The position numbers and the translations under genes were made by a program. Positions 27,488 to 36,560 of a stretch of 64,000 nt of DNA are shown piece after piece; within the stretch, counting starts at the first letter, position 1, and each line of letters starts with the position of its first letter. The notes beneath the pieces are model-generated. The model did no database searches and had not been told where the DNA came from. It worked only from the letters and a program-made list of their open reading frames with translations. The stretch is from Yersinia canariae (GTDB taxonomy: Bacteria > Pseudomonadota > Gammaproteobacteria > Enterobacterales > Enterobacteriaceae), in assembly GCF_009831415.1 (NCBI RefSeq), contig NZ_CP043727.1, positions 1,984,001 to 2,048,000 on the forward strand, written 5' to 3'.

Positions 27488-28990
27488 ATGGCGGCCTCAT
27501 TAAATAAAAAACTGTCATTGTGGTCATTAACTTCATTGGTTGTCGGTTCAATGATTGGGGCCGGTATTTTTTCTTTACCTGCAACATTTGGTCGGGCAAC
27601 TGGGGGTTTTGGCGCACTCATTGCTTGGGGGATTGCTGGCGGAGGGATGCTGACTCTGGCCTTTGTTTTCCAGACATTGGCACAACGTAAACCTGATCTC
27701 GACTCCGGTGTTTATATTTATGCTAAAACCGGATTTGGCGACTATGCCGGTTTTGCATCGGCGATCGGTTTTTGGGCCGGCGCGTGTATTGGCAGTGTCT
27801 CTTATTTTGTATTGATTAAATCAACGCTAGGTGCTTTTTTTCCGCTATTCGGTGACGGCAATACTTTATCCGCAGTTTTAATTGCATCATTCATTTTGTG
27901 GAGTTTCCATTTTATGGTGTTACGCGGCATCAAAGAGGCTGCGGCGATTAATACCATTGCCACTTTTGCCAAGGTTATTCCGATATTTATTTTTATCATT
28001 GTTTTGGCATTTGCATTTCACACCGATACTTTTGCATTAAATTTCTGGGGTACCCAGTCTTTGGGAACTGTTGGTGACCTCTCCCATCTGGATGATTATG
28101 GTTATGCTGGCCATGCAGCATTAGAAATAGGCGCAGGTTCTGAGACGTTATTTTCTCAAGTTCGCAGCACCATGCTGGTCACTGTATTTGTTTTTGTTGG
28201 CATTGAAGGCGCGAGTGTTTATTCCCGCTACGCCAAAGAAAGAAAACACGTCGGTATTGCGACTGTTTTAGGTTTTATCGGCGTTTTATGTCTGCTGGTG
28301 TTGGTGACGATGCTCTCTTATGGTGTGTTGCTGCGCCCTGAATTAGCGGCATTACGTCAACCGTCGATGGCGGGAGTGTTAGAGCATATTGTGGGCCGCT
28401 GGGGGGCTATATTTATCAGTATCGGGCTGATTATTTCAGTCATGGGCGCTTACCTGTCATGGACTTTGCTGGCTGCCGAAGCACTTTATTGCGCAGCCAA
28501 AAGTAATATCATGCCCAGCATATTGGCCACGGAGAATAGACACGGAGTACCATCCGCAGCGGTTTGGATGTCGAATATTTTTATCCAATTATTCTTAATT
28601 GTTACGCTTTTCACAGAATATGCTTTCCAGCTGGCACTTGAGTTAACCAGCTCACTGGTTCTGATTCCCTATCTCTTGGTCGCGGCATATGGTTTGAAAT
28701 TGGCCTGGACCCGAGAGACTTATATTACGGAGCCGAAAGGTCATAAGAAAGATTTTATTATTGCCCTGATAGCCACGTTCTATGCAGTATTGATGGTGTA
28801 TGCGGGCGGTTTGAAATACATATTATTATCGGCAGTAATATATGGCCCAGGAACCTTGCTGTTTATTATCGCTAAACGCGAGCAAAAGAAATTAGTCTTT
28901 TCGGCTATTGAAAAATGTCTTTTTGCTGTGGCACTCATTGCGGCTGCCGCTGCGCTATACAGTCTTGCGACGGGCATAATTACGGTGTGA
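27488..28990 (+). CDS. Basic amino acid/polyamine antiporter (APC family, ArcD-like)
   Basis: 500 residues with 12-13 membrane segments. TM1 carries the APC substrate-binding GSMIGAGIFSLP (residues 18-29), and KPDLDSGVYIYAK and GYASAIGFWAG-type motifs place it in the arginine/ornithine and lysine antiporter branch. It probably exchanges a basic amino acid for its decarboxylated or deaminated product, but no decarboxylase or arginine deiminase gene is adjacent. Upstream 260 bp hold no gene. Confidence 0.82.
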   Translation: MAASLNKKLSLWSLTSLVVGSMIGAGIFSLPATFGRATGGFGALIAWGIAGGGMLTLAFVFQTLAQRKPDLDSGVYIYAKTGFGDYAGFASAIGFWAGACIGSVSYFVLIKSTLGAFFPLFGDGNTLSAVLIASFILWSFHFMVLRGIKEAAAINTIATFAKVIPIFIFIIVLAFAFHTDTFALNFWGTQSLGTVGDLSHLDDYGYAGHAALEIGAGSETLFSQVRSTMLVTVFVFVGIEGASVYSRYAKERKHVGIATVLGFIGVLCLLVLVTMLSYGVLLRPELAALRQPSMAGVLEHIVGRWGAIFISIGLIISVMGAYLSWTLLAAEALYCAAKSNIMPSILATENRHGVPSAAVWMSNIFIQLFLIVTLFTEYAFQLALELTSSLVLIPYLLVAAYGLKLAWTRETYITEPKGHKKDFIIALIATFYAVLMVYAGGLKYILLSAVIYGPGTLLFIIAKREQKKLVFSAIEKCLFAVALIAAAAALYSLATGIITV

Positions 28991-29247
28991 TAAACTAAGC
29001 GAATAGTCTGGGAAGAATATGGCCCGACTACGACTTGTAATACATTATCTATCTTAATGTGTTTAGAACATTCCCCTATTTTTACAATGGATGGGCTTGA
29101 TCTATAACGCAGACTACGACAGGATCGCGTTGGAAAAGCCAGTTATCTGGCTAGCGTTTGGATGGTTTTAGGTAAAACACGCTCAATAAAACGCGATTTT
29201 TCTTATGCAGGTTTACGGCTGGTGCGGTTTCACCAGTAGGTATTGCT

Positions 29248-29388
29248 TTGAAAAAACAACAAAATATTACCCCGAATAGTGACTATTCAACGGGAATTGG
29301 CGATGCGCAATTTGCGCTCGTGGTTTTACTTACAACATCATGTTTGTTGATTGCAATAACGCTGATTGTAATCTTATGGCTAATTTGA
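29248..29388 (+). CDS. Small single-span membrane protein, 46 residues
   Basis: Read from TTG at 29248 to TGA at 29386, with AGTAGG about 8 bases upstream. The first 20 residues are polar (KKQQNITPNSDYSTGIGD) and the last 25 form a single membrane helix (FALVVLLTTSCLLIAITLIVILWLI). A second small membrane gene starts 26 bp after the stop, so the two may be co-transcribed. I do not recognise it. Support is the clean topology and tandem context; the TTG start lowers confidence. Confidence 0.45.
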   Translation: MKKQQNITPNSDYSTGIGDAQFALVVLLTTSCLLIAITLIVILWLI

Positions 29389-29414
29389 TGCGCCATAGAA
29401 ATTAGGGAGAATGT

Positions 29415-29579
29415 ATGGACAAGAGCTTGTTTGATGACAATAAAGTCATTGCATTGATTGGTTTACTGTTGGCCTCACTTATTGTGGTGAGCACCATGTT
29501 CGTGATGACCTACATGGCAGATCGCCAACGCAACGAAATACAAACTATTGATGTACAGAATTGCTACAAGAAAAACTGA
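29415..29579 (+). CDS. Small single-span membrane protein, 54 residues
   Basis: ATG at 29415 with GGGAGA four bases before it. Polar start (MDKSLFDDNK), one helix at about 11-33 (VIALIGLLLASLIVVSTMFV), then a charged cytoplasmic- or periplasmic-side tail with one Cys (NCYKKN). It follows a 46-residue membrane protein closely and is convergent with a MarA-like regulator. The family is not recognised; the good ribosome-binding site makes it the most convincing of the small frames here. Confidence 0.55.
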   Translation: MDKSLFDDNKVIALIGLLLASLIVVSTMFVMTYMADRQRNEIQTIDVQNCYKKN

Positions 29580-29637
29580 GAATATATTCGCCGAATAGCG
29601 CTCGTATGCATTCAGGCGAATAATGCCATTGTAGGAA

Positions 29638-30024
29638 TTACGCTAATTTCTGGTGAATAGCATGCAAGGGTAAGGCGATATTGAGGTCAATATCTGTATT
29701 TTGCCGAAAGTCATACGGGGTTATACCGTAACGTTTTCTGAACATGTAAGTAAAGTGCGACTGCGAACCAAAGCCAAAATCTAAAGCAATATCAAAAATA
29801 GTGCTATCACTGCTTCTCAGTTGGTAGACCGCCCCCGCTAAACGTCTTTCACGAATGTATTTACCTAATGATATCCCGGTGACTTCTTTAAATATTTTCT
29901 GCATATGCCAAAGCGAATAGCCCGAGTACGCGGCGAGTTCTTCGAGGTAAATGACCCGCCCCAGATGGGTTTCGACCCATTTACTGAGGGCGCAGACTAA
30001 CGCGAGATGATTTTCTTGTGACAT
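29638..30024 (-). CDS. Small AraC/XylS regulator, MarA/SoxS/Rob-like
   Basis: 128 residues, only the DNA-binding unit with two helix-turn-helix motifs, like MarA (127-129) and SoxS. Motif 1 is VIYLEELAAYSGYSLWHMQKIFKEVTGISLGKYIRERR, motif 2 is TIFDIALDFGFGSQSHFTYMFRKRYGITPYDFR. Such proteins act as monomers and are controlled by abundance, usually raising efflux and stress genes. No partner repressor is visible beside it. Orthology to marA, soxS, ramA or tetD cannot be settled by eye. Confidence 0.82.
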   Translation of the reverse strand: MSQENHLALVCALSKWVETHLGRVIYLEELAAYSGYSLWHMQKIFKEVTGISLGKYIRERRLAGAVYQLRSSDSTIFDIALDFGFGSQSHFTYMFRKRYGITPYDFRQNTDIDLNIALPLHAIHQKLA

Positions 30025-30264
30025 TATTTAGTCTGTTTTTTTGGGTTAGGAGTAGTGCAGTATACACAAGTTGAATCTAACAACACAAAACACCAAATTG
30101 CCCTTGATTGTCGGAAATGAACCGTAAAGACTTTTCAGCGCATATTTGCAAAAGAACTTTCTGGTGCCATAGTAAAAGGGTAGTGTCATCTGAAAGGGGA
30201 GTGTACCCCAAAGATAAAGGGCTGAGTTTGGAAAAATAGAAATCGAAAATGATGAGGTGATCGC

Positions 30265-30378
30265 ATGTTGATAACAGTGATTATGACTCTGATAGCGGTT
30301 GTTGGTGTAACCGTTTTTCTAAAAATGCCAGTAATGGTTTTGCACAAAGGTAAAGGCGCAGGAGGTGATGAACTGTGA
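30265..30378 (+). CDS. Very small membrane protein, 37 residues
   Basis: ATG at 30265 with GAGGT six bases upstream, stop at 30376. Residues 1-18 (LITVIMTLIAVVGVTVFL) form one membrane helix; the tail is basic then acidic (HKGKGAGGDEL). A good terminator follows at 30425, which supports an independent transcript. Not recognised. It is divergent from the MarA-like regulator. Confidence 0.4.
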   Translation: MLITVIMTLIAVVGVTVFLKMPVMVLHKGKGAGGDEL

Positions 30379-30424
30379 GACTAGGAATATTGTGACCAAT
30401 ATATATTCAATAACTTCTCCCTGG

Positions 30425-30461
30425 AACCAGGTGATTGATAACCATCATACCTGGTTTTTTT
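30425..30461 (+). terminator. Rho-independent terminator
   Basis: AACCAGGT and ACCTGGTT pair across a 16-nt loop and run into seven T (30455-30461). Confidence 0.85.
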
Positions 30462-30690
30462 ACGTCTAATTTTGTCTCCGGGATAATTGCACGAGATTAT
30501 ACCCCGTATCTGTCTTTTTACCGCCATAAACTCTTCATATGCTGATTCAATGCATTGAATTATCTCTGTAGGTTATTCATTAGTCACAGATAATATTCAT
30601 TGATAAAATAGTGAGCATGACACTGCCAGCTAAAGAAATATGTCAGTGAGCGTGATATCCTTGCGCGATATTATTGTGAAGGAATTATTC

Positions 30691-30930
30691 ATGTCTGAAA
30701 TGTTCACTAATGACCAAGAACTGGTCTCTGATCTGGTTGCCTGCCAATTAGTTATCAAACAAATTCTTGATGTGATTGATATCATTGCGCCGACTGAAGT
30801 GCGGGATAAAATGTCTCATCAACTTAAAGCCATTGATTTCTCCTCGCATCCTGCGGGAGCAGACCCGGTGACCAAGCGCGCGATTGAGAAAGCTATCGCT
30901 TTGATTGATATGAAATTTACGCCAAAATAA
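30691..30930 (+). CDS. DUF2594 (YecF-like) small protein
   Basis: 79 residues from the ATG at 30691, chosen over an upstream in-frame ATG because AAGGA lies 7 bases before it. Helical, no membrane segment: [21 protein letters not shown] and [12 protein letters not shown] resemble the short YecF/DUF2594 helices. Function unknown. The match is judged from pattern only. Confidence 0.6.
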   Translation: MSEMFTNDQELVSDLVACQLVIKQILDVIDIIAPTEVRDKMSHQLKAIDFSSHPAGADPVTKRAIEKAIALIDMKFTPK

Positions 30931-31026
30931 CCAATAAGCGGTTGAGTTTTGGTCTGTACATTTAGCACAGACCAACCGCAGGGGATGAGCAGGGCCGGCT
31001 GCCGGCTAGTTCATTCCCGCCGCGGG

Positions 31027-31260
31027 TCATTCAAAGACATTATTGCCAATTTTTTTGACTAATGGGCAGTTGCTGACGCCAATAATACCATTCTCCCCGT
31101 TTATAAATTGAGCGGTTGAAATGCTTCTGGCTGTCAGATATTTACATTGTAAACCGATACCCGCGGCGTTCTTTTCACTGCCAATCAGTACACCATAGCC
31201 CGAAAAAAGCAGGCCTAAGTATATGATTGCCGCCACTAAGAAAAGTCTGAATAAGCTCAT
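31027..31260 (-). CDS. yobH: YobH-family small protein
   Basis: 77 residues from the ATG at 31260, preceded by GGGAAG. It matches E. coli YobH: an N-terminal hydrophobic anchor, then LLFSGYGVLIGSEKNAAGIG, LQCKYLTARSISTAQF and GVSNCPL. Location next to mgrB and yebO is the E. coli arrangement. Function unknown, probably a secreted or membrane-tethered small protein with two Cys. Confidence 0.85.
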   Translation of the reverse strand: MSLFRLFLVAAIIYLGLLFSGYGVLIGSEKNAAGIGLQCKYLTARSISTAQFINGENGIIGVSNCPLVKKIGNNVFE

Positions 31261-31440
31261 ATGGTCACTTCCCGTTATTAGTTTCACTTATTATATAGTG
31301 GATATATTTAACAGTTTAACTTGTAATAATAAGTTGGTTAATAGTAATAATCCTAAACCCTATTGATTTATAGAGTAAAACTGTAAAGTAGCCAGTAAAA
31401 TTGCGTTCTAACGAGATAACAAACATTAGTAATTACATCT

Positions 31441-31475
31441 TGGCTATAAATGGTTAATGTTTAGTGCAGTATAAT
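31441..31475 (+). promoter_or_regulatory. Probable PhoP box and -10 of mgrB
   Basis: TGGCTA (31441), five bases, GGTTAA (31452) resemble the PhoP direct repeat (T/G)GTTTA-N5-(T/G)GTTTA at 9 of 12 positions. Exactly 12 bases later comes a perfect -10 TATAAT (31470-31475), the spacing of PhoP-activated promoters. The gene downstream is the PhoQ inhibitor MgrB, a classical PhoP target. Confidence 0.6.
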
Positions 31476-31505
31476 TTAAAAAAAATGTTGAATAAGGTGC
31501 GTGAT

Positions 31506-31649
31506 TTGAACATTAAGAAACTTGTTGCAGCGGTAGCGATCATCGCCGTCTGTTGCTTGTTTTATCTGTTAGCCCTTGATAGCTATTGTGACCAAGGGGG
31601 AACTTTCTCTGCGGGTATTTGTACCATTACGACAATTATTCCATGGTAA
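31506..31649 (+). CDS. mgrB: PhoQ feedback inhibitor MgrB
   Basis: 47 residues from TTG at 31506, with AAGG 8 bases upstream; the frame is open further up, but this start gives exactly the E. coli length. Residues 7-24 are the membrane helix, followed by the hallmark YCDQGGTFSAGICTITTIIPW with the two conserved Cys and terminal PW. MgrB binds PhoQ in the inner membrane and dampens PhoP signalling. A PhoP-type promoter lies 30 bp upstream, closing the feedback loop. Confidence 0.9.
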   Translation: MNIKKLVAAVAIIAVCCLFYLLALDSYCDQGGTFSAGICTITTIIPW

Positions 31650-31801
31650 GGATAACCTATTATCCGCATTTATAATAACCAATAAAAACTATTACTGTCA
31701 GTTATTGTTGTTAAGTGTTAATTGTCTGTGCCGATTGACCTTTGCCTCGATGAGAGTGATAAGATAGTACCTTCGCCACGAAGGTAATAGTAGGGTAGTC
31801 A

Positions 31802-32077
31802 ATGTTAGATACAAATATGGGCGCAATGGGTATTGTCCCAATTGCTTTATCGCTGTTTACCGTCATTTTTTTCTTGATAGTTTGGTTCTTTTTGAGCCGT
31901 GCCAGCGTACGCGCAAATGAGCAAATCCGCTTGTTACAAGACATCGCCGAACAGCAGAAACAGCAAACAGAATTACTTAAGGCATTACTGGCAAATGCAA
32001 CGGGTGCCAGTGATTTCGAAAGTGACAGTGATATTGTTTCTCCCCTCGATTTCAAAGGTGTTATTCCGGAGAGATAA
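31802..32077 (+). CDS. yebO: YebO-family membrane protein
   Basis: 91 residues. One membrane helix at about 9-30 ([26 protein letters not shown]) and a long coiled-coil-like segment ([27 protein letters not shown]) match E. coli YebO, which also neighbours mgrB. The acidic tail is variable. Function unknown. Confidence 0.85.
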   Translation: MLDTNMGAMGIVPIALSLFTVIFFLIVWFFLSRASVRANEQIRLLQDIAEQQKQQTELLKALLANATGASDFESDSDIVSPLDFKGVIPER

Positions 32078-32310
32078 ACTCATCCGACTCTGGCGCTGCT
32101 GTTTGGCAGTGTCAGAGTGATACTCACGCCGACAAGCTACTGCGCCTTCTTTCTCTTTCCTCTTATATTCCTCTATATATTTTATTTTTTCTTCTGATGC
32201 AAACGGGGTGACGCGGTTTTTGGGCTAAATATAAACCGTGCTGATTGTCATAAATTTGTCTTAATTTCGCCGTAATGTAGCCTGAACTTTTCAGGAGAAT
32301 GGTGATTCAG

Positions 32311-32610
32311 ATGATTAAATGGTATGAAGAAAGTGACAGCGAAGTGAACAGAAGCATTGCGTTACTTACCGGTGAAAATCCAGATAAATGGTATCCGTAT
32401 GGTGGTATTAAAGGTAAGGATTACTGCAAAAACCCTTCCGATGCATGGCCTATCATTTATGCCAATAAAATTGGCCTCTACTCACCCGAAATTAATGATA
32501 ACAATCAGTGGAATGCCAAAATTACTAACCCGCAAGGGGAATGGCAAGCTTATAGCCAAAGCCCGCTGCGAGCGGCAATGATCTGCTATTTGCTTAGTCA
32601 GGAAGTTTGA
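32311..32610 (+). CDS. DUF2591 (phage NinX-like) protein
   Basis: 99 residues from the ATG at 32311; an in-frame GTG at 32302 lies closer to AGGAG and may be the true start. The DUF2591 hallmarks are present: SDSEVNRSIA near the N-terminus, KDYCKNPSDAWPIIYANKIGL in the middle, and NQWNAK with SPLRAAMICYLL at the end. The family is best known from lambdoid phage nin regions, where its role is unclear. Here it sits in otherwise core DNA without other phage genes. Confidence 0.8.
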   Translation: MIKWYEESDSEVNRSIALLTGENPDKWYPYGGIKGKDYCKNPSDAWPIIYANKIGLYSPEINDNNQWNAKITNPQGEWQAYSQSPLRAAMICYLLSQEV

Positions 32611-32715
32611 TAACACATCACGATAATTTTCAGCAAAAGTGGATATCCCGCTTTGATTGAATCGCGGGAATGGCAAACGGCAAGACATTCTTTAATTGCT
32701 TTCGTGGAGCTGATG

Positions 32716-32961
32716 ATGAAACGTATCATTAAAGGTGATTCAAACTTATCACATCTGGTCATTGCTCATGCCGCTATTGACCACCATCAAAAGTCCTATG
32801 GCGAGCGGCGTCAGGGCTGGCCTTCAACTTATCTTATCCGTTACAAGAATAATCGTGTCGCGGTTGAGGTGGTCACCCGGCGTCAGTCTTATGTGGCCAC
32901 ACTAATGATTGGTGCCCGAAATTTAAGCAAGTTATGCAGTATTTCTGCGTTGCATCCCTGA
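32716..32961 (+). CDS. Hypothetical small protein
   Basis: 81 residues from the ATG at 32716, chosen for GGAG six bases upstream (ATG 32713 and an upstream TTG also fit the frame). Basic, with a beta-rich middle (GWPSTYLIRYKNNRVAVEVVTRRQSYVATLMIGARN). No signal peptide or membrane segment. I do not recognise it; it follows the DUF2591 gene by about 100 bp and may belong to the same accessory insertion. Confidence 0.5.
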   Translation: MKRIIKGDSNLSHLVIAHAAIDHHQKSYGERRQGWPSTYLIRYKNNRVAVEVVTRRQSYVATLMIGARNLSKLCSISALHP

Positions 32962-33151
32962 GGTTTATCAAGAGGTCAGGTCAATAAAATCTCGGTATAT
33001 ATAATATAGGCCGATTGATTTCTGTCCAGTTGCTCACTAATGGCCTTAATCCTTGCTGCAATCAGGTTTAAGTGTTAAAAAACCGCCGCAGATTCATTTA
33101 CGAGAGGCGCTTTTTACCCCGTCAGAGTGTAAGAGTGCGGCAGAGGACAGG

Positions 33152-34543
33152 ATGGAACAGCAGTTGCAGGATTCGACACTAACACGCGGTTTAAAAAACC
33201 GACATATTCAGCTGATTGCTCTAGGTGGAGCGATCGGTACAGGGTTATTTCTGGGGATAGCGCAGACCATTAAGATGGCTGGCCCTTCGGTGATATTGGG
33301 CTATGCTATTGGCGGTTTTATTGCATTCCTTATCATGCGCCAGTTAGGTGAAATGGTGGTCGAGGAGCCTGTCGCCGGTTCATTCAGCCACTTTGCCTAC
33401 AAATATTGGGGCGATTTCGCGGGGTTCTTGTCGGGTTGGAACTACTGGGCGATGTTTATTCTGGTCGGTATGGCCGAATTAACCGCGGTAGGCATCTATA
33501 TTCAATATTGGTGGCCGGAAATTCCAACATGGGTTTCAGCTGCAATATTCTTTGTTTTAATCAATGCCATCAATCTTATTAATGTCCGCATGTATGGCGA
33601 AACTGAATTTTGGTTCGCTATCATCAAAGTTGCCGCCATCATTGGTATGATAGTGTTTGGCGCATACTTGCTGGCATCAGGTTCAGGTGGGCCAAATGCT
33701 TCCGTCACTAACCTCTGGGCGCAGGGGGGCTTTATGCCCCATGGCTTTAGCGGATTGGTGATGGCCATGGCTGTTATTATGTTTTCTTTCGGTGGCCTGG
33801 AAATGGTCGGTATCACTGCCGCAGAAGCCGAAGATCCACACCACAGCATTCCTAAAGCGACCAATCAAGTGGTCTACCGTATTCTTATCTTTTATATTGG
33901 CTCATTAGCGGTGCTTTTATCCCTTTATCCATGGGGCAAAGTCGTGGAAGGTGGTAGTCCTTTTGTGATGATTTTCCATGCTTTGGACAGTAATCTGGTG
34001 GCGACAATCCTTAATGTGGTGGTTTTGACCGCGGCATTATCGGTTTACAACAGTGGCGTTTACTGCAATAGCCGCATGTTGTTTGGCCTGGCATCACAGG
34101 GGAATGCGCCCAAGTTATTGACCAAAGTTAATAAGCGTGGGGTACCCATTCTGTCAATCGCACTTTCTGCATTGGCGACTTCTGCTGGCGTGGTCATCAA
34201 CTATGTTATGCCCGGTAAGGCATTTGAATTATTGATGGCGCTGGTGGTATCAACATTAGTCATCAATTGGGTCATGATTTGCCTGGCCCATTTGAAATTC
34301 CGAGCAGCGAAAGAACGCGAGGGAGTGGTACCGCGTTTCAAAGCATTATGGTATCCCTACGGTAATTATCTGTGTCTGGTCTTCCTGATGCTAATTCTGG
34401 TCATTATGTATCTTACCGACGGAATTAAAATTTCGGTGCTGATGATGCCAGCATGGATTGCACTATTATGGTGCGGATTCATGTTGACTCGGCGCAAAGG
34501 TAAAAATAGCCAATTAAAAGTGAAAGGTTCTGGCGCAGCCTGA
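33152..34543 (+). CDS. Aromatic amino acid permease (AroP/PheP type)
   Basis: 463 residues from the ATG at 33152, chosen because GAGGACAGG precedes it and the N-terminus then matches AroP/PheP (RGLKNRHIQLIALGGAIGTG). Twelve membrane segments, with the amino acid transporter signature near 45-75 (RQLGEMVVEEPVAGSFSHFA). It imports Phe, Tyr or Trp with protons. Some stretches are closer to AroP (NLWAQGGFMPHGF), others to PheP (FKALWYPYGNYLC), so I leave the symbol empty. The long upstream frame (33053-33151) is probably untranslated. Confidence 0.85.
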   Translation: MEQQLQDSTLTRGLKNRHIQLIALGGAIGTGLFLGIAQTIKMAGPSVILGYAIGGFIAFLIMRQLGEMVVEEPVAGSFSHFAYKYWGDFAGFLSGWNYWAMFILVGMAELTAVGIYIQYWWPEIPTWVSAAIFFVLINAINLINVRMYGETEFWFAIIKVAAIIGMIVFGAYLLASGSGGPNASVTNLWAQGGFMPHGFSGLVMAMAVIMFSFGGLEMVGITAAEAEDPHHSIPKATNQVVYRILIFYIGSLAVLLSLYPWGKVVEGGSPFVMIFHALDSNLVATILNVVVLTAALSVYNSGVYCNSRMLFGLASQGNAPKLLTKVNKRGVPILSIALSALATSAGVVINYVMPGKAFELLMALVVSTLVINWVMICLAHLKFRAAKEREGVVPRFKALWYPYGNYLCLVFLMLILVIMYLTDGIKISVLMMPAWIALLWCGFMLTRRKGKNSQLKVKGSGAA

Positions 34544-34563
34544 TTAGGTTGTGAAATAGCGCT

Positions 34564-34603
34564 AAAATAGCCGGGCTGTGACAGTTAAACCCGGCTATTT
34601 TGT
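34564..34603 (+). terminator. Terminator of the amino acid permease gene
   Basis: AAAATAGCCGGG and CCCGGCTATTTT pair over 12 bp with a 14-nt loop and run into TTGTT. Confidence 0.85.
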
Positions 34604-34797
34604 TCTATTGTATTACTCATAAAGAGTTATCTATCGTTTGCATTGTCAGCAATAAATAAGATAGATAATTGCAGCATTATAATAGGCGAGAGCTATCGTC
34701 TCTTCCTGAAATGACGACTTTTAATTGAGACTAATTCTTAATAACACAATATAACCACTTTAAAAATATGGTTAAATGCAGTCAATAATATATTCAA

Positions 34798-35412
34798 TTA
34801 GAATTGCCAGCGCATCCACGTAAACAATACATTTCCGTTATTATAAGTGCCGGGAATATAGGTGGTTTGTAGAGCAAACTTATTATATTCAATAGAAATT
34901 AGCGGCAAAGGCAATGGAATTGGAATGTAATGATACTCATGGCGAGCGGTAATGCTTGCCGTAAAGCCGACCCCAAAACGCCAGCCATCCATCTCTCCCG
35001 GAATCCACATTTTTTGATAGCCATAACCTATAATTGGCTCGACTTCATTGTGTGAGTCCATAAAGGCCATCGCATAGACGGCATGCCAGTTGTTATCCTC
35101 ATCATAGCGATACTTGCCGTAGCCGATGCCCCAAGGGCGCTCATTGTATGACTCAATCTTGTCGTCATCATAGGTCCAGCGGTTGTGCCACGTATTTAGC
35201 GGGATATACAGCTCTTGATTGGGTGAATCCCACGCAAGTGAGATATTGCGCATCAAGCGTTGCCACAGATTGCTGTTATCTGCTGGCGACACATTCGATT
35301 GTTCGGATGAAGTATTGGCGGGTGGAGATTTACTCTCAGCCAGAACCGCGCCAGCCTGGCCAAGCCATAGGCTACAGAAAAAACACGCGGTAACAATATG
35401 TTTATAATTCAT
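34798..35412 (-). CDS. pagP: Lipid A palmitoyltransferase PagP
   Basis: 204 residues: signal peptide 1-25, a polar linker, then the eight-stranded PagP barrel. Catalytic residues are visible as His in NTWHNRWTY and Asp-Ser in AFMDSHNE. The closing strand ends LFTWMRWQF, with terminal Phe for barrel insertion. PagP moves palmitate from phospholipid to lipid A in the outer membrane and is PhoP-activated in relatives; I found no convincing PhoP box in the AT-rich leader. The frame is intact. Confidence 0.92.
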   Translation of the reverse strand: MNYKHIVTACFFCSLWLGQAGAVLAESKSPPANTSSEQSNVSPADNSNLWQRLMRNISLAWDSPNQELYIPLNTWHNRWTYDDDKIESYNERPWGIGYGKYRYDEDNNWHAVYAMAFMDSHNEVEPIIGYGYQKMWIPGEMDGWRFGVGFTASITARHEYHYIPIPLPLPLISIEYNKFALQTTYIPGTYNNGNVLFTWMRWQF

Positions 35413-36401
35413 GGTATAGCTCTCTGATGCTGATAAGGTGAAATAAGATTTCCTTGCACCAGATAATCTTTATACCTATCAAAAGTAATGACTAATAATA
35501 CATTATTTAAATGAGTTAAAGGTTATAGCCTCAAACTTAAACGATTCTATAACGAGGAGGTAATATAGAATTTTAAACTGCGTGCCAGAGTAGTGAGAAA
35601 TTAATTTACGAACATCAAGAAATGTCTTAATTTATTTTTTATAGCACAATTTGCCAGTAGATTCAGAGACATTTCATTGAAAGAAACTGACTAAAATGAT
35701 GTGATTTTTAGTATATTTATACAGCTTAAATAAAGTGTGATTGCACTTTCATGGTGCGCTTAATTTCCTGTTAATAACTTATTTCCCTTATATGGCGACA
35801 AGCGATCGGATTAATGTGGTTATTTCTTAGTCTTCAAGAGAGATATTCAGAATGACTTTCTCCCACCAAAAAATGGTTTTTTTCCGTTTGTTCTACCGAA
35901 CGTCTGTTCACACCTTATTAGATCGCAAAATAAGATATTTATGTATTTTTCTCTAGGATGATTTTTCGCAAATAATCTTAGGTTAAGTAAGGAGTTAGTC
36001 TCACGACACGAGGGACTGGCGTGCCATGTTGAAGGGGAGAAGCGCAGAAAAGCTGAGGATGAGATATATTCAATTATTATATATATAATACTAATAAATT
36101 TTATACTAATACCACTTTTGTCTCTTTGTTAGAGATGGAAACCAGGCAAAATGGACGTAAGAAAAATTATAAAAAGAGTTGGCTTAAATGTTAAAACCCA
36201 GTAAAAAAGCGCGACAGAACAGTATAAAAAAATAGAGCAGAAAATACGATGACCTTCAACAAATTTTGGCATATTTACGCATTCTTTATGAACAACCGTT
36301 TCAAATATGTGCGACAGGTTCACCCTTCATTAAAAATGGCTTGCCATCGAATTCAGAGTATGTGATAACGCATATGGGTAAAACGAGGTACAGTTCTGTA
36401 T
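35413..36401. other. Long intergenic/leader region before yobF-cspC
   Basis: Nearly 1 kb without a convincing gene. Only short frames of 34-38 codons without ribosome-binding sites occur, for example from an ATG at 35851 and another at 36249. The pagP promoter must lie at the left and the yobF-cspC promoter and cold-regulated leader at the right. A G/A-rich segment (36021-36066) differs from the AT-rich flanks. Confidence 0.5.
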
Positions 36402-36518
36402 ATGTGTGGCATTTTCAGTAAAGAAGTTCTGAGTAAAGACGTTAGCGTTGAATACCGCTTCTCTGCCGATCCTTATCTTAGTGCCTCAAGCAGTAACGAC
36501 TCTAGTTTGTCTATGTAA
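36402..36518 (+). CDS. yobF: Small heat-shock-linked protein YobF
   Basis: 38 residues: [20 protein letters not shown] and then [18 protein letters not shown]. The first 26 residues match E. coli YobF almost exactly. E. coli YobF goes on for nine residues past SM, whereas here TAA follows directly. It precedes cspC by 42 bp in the usual yobF-cspC operon; in E. coli it is post-transcriptionally regulated with cspC. Confidence 0.88.
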   Translation: MCGIFSKEVLSKDVSVEYRFSADPYLSASSSNDSSLSM

Positions 36519-36560
36519 ACGCCTACGGGCGAGTTAAACAATCCAAAGGAAATACTCAAG

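Noticed and set aside
35413..35560. PhoP box for pagP
   Set aside because: Several TTTAA-like pieces occur, but none has two hexamers at the right spacing to a -10 element.
36129..36323. 64-codon minus-strand frame before yobF
   Set aside because: No start context or family features; lies in the leader region on the wrong strand.
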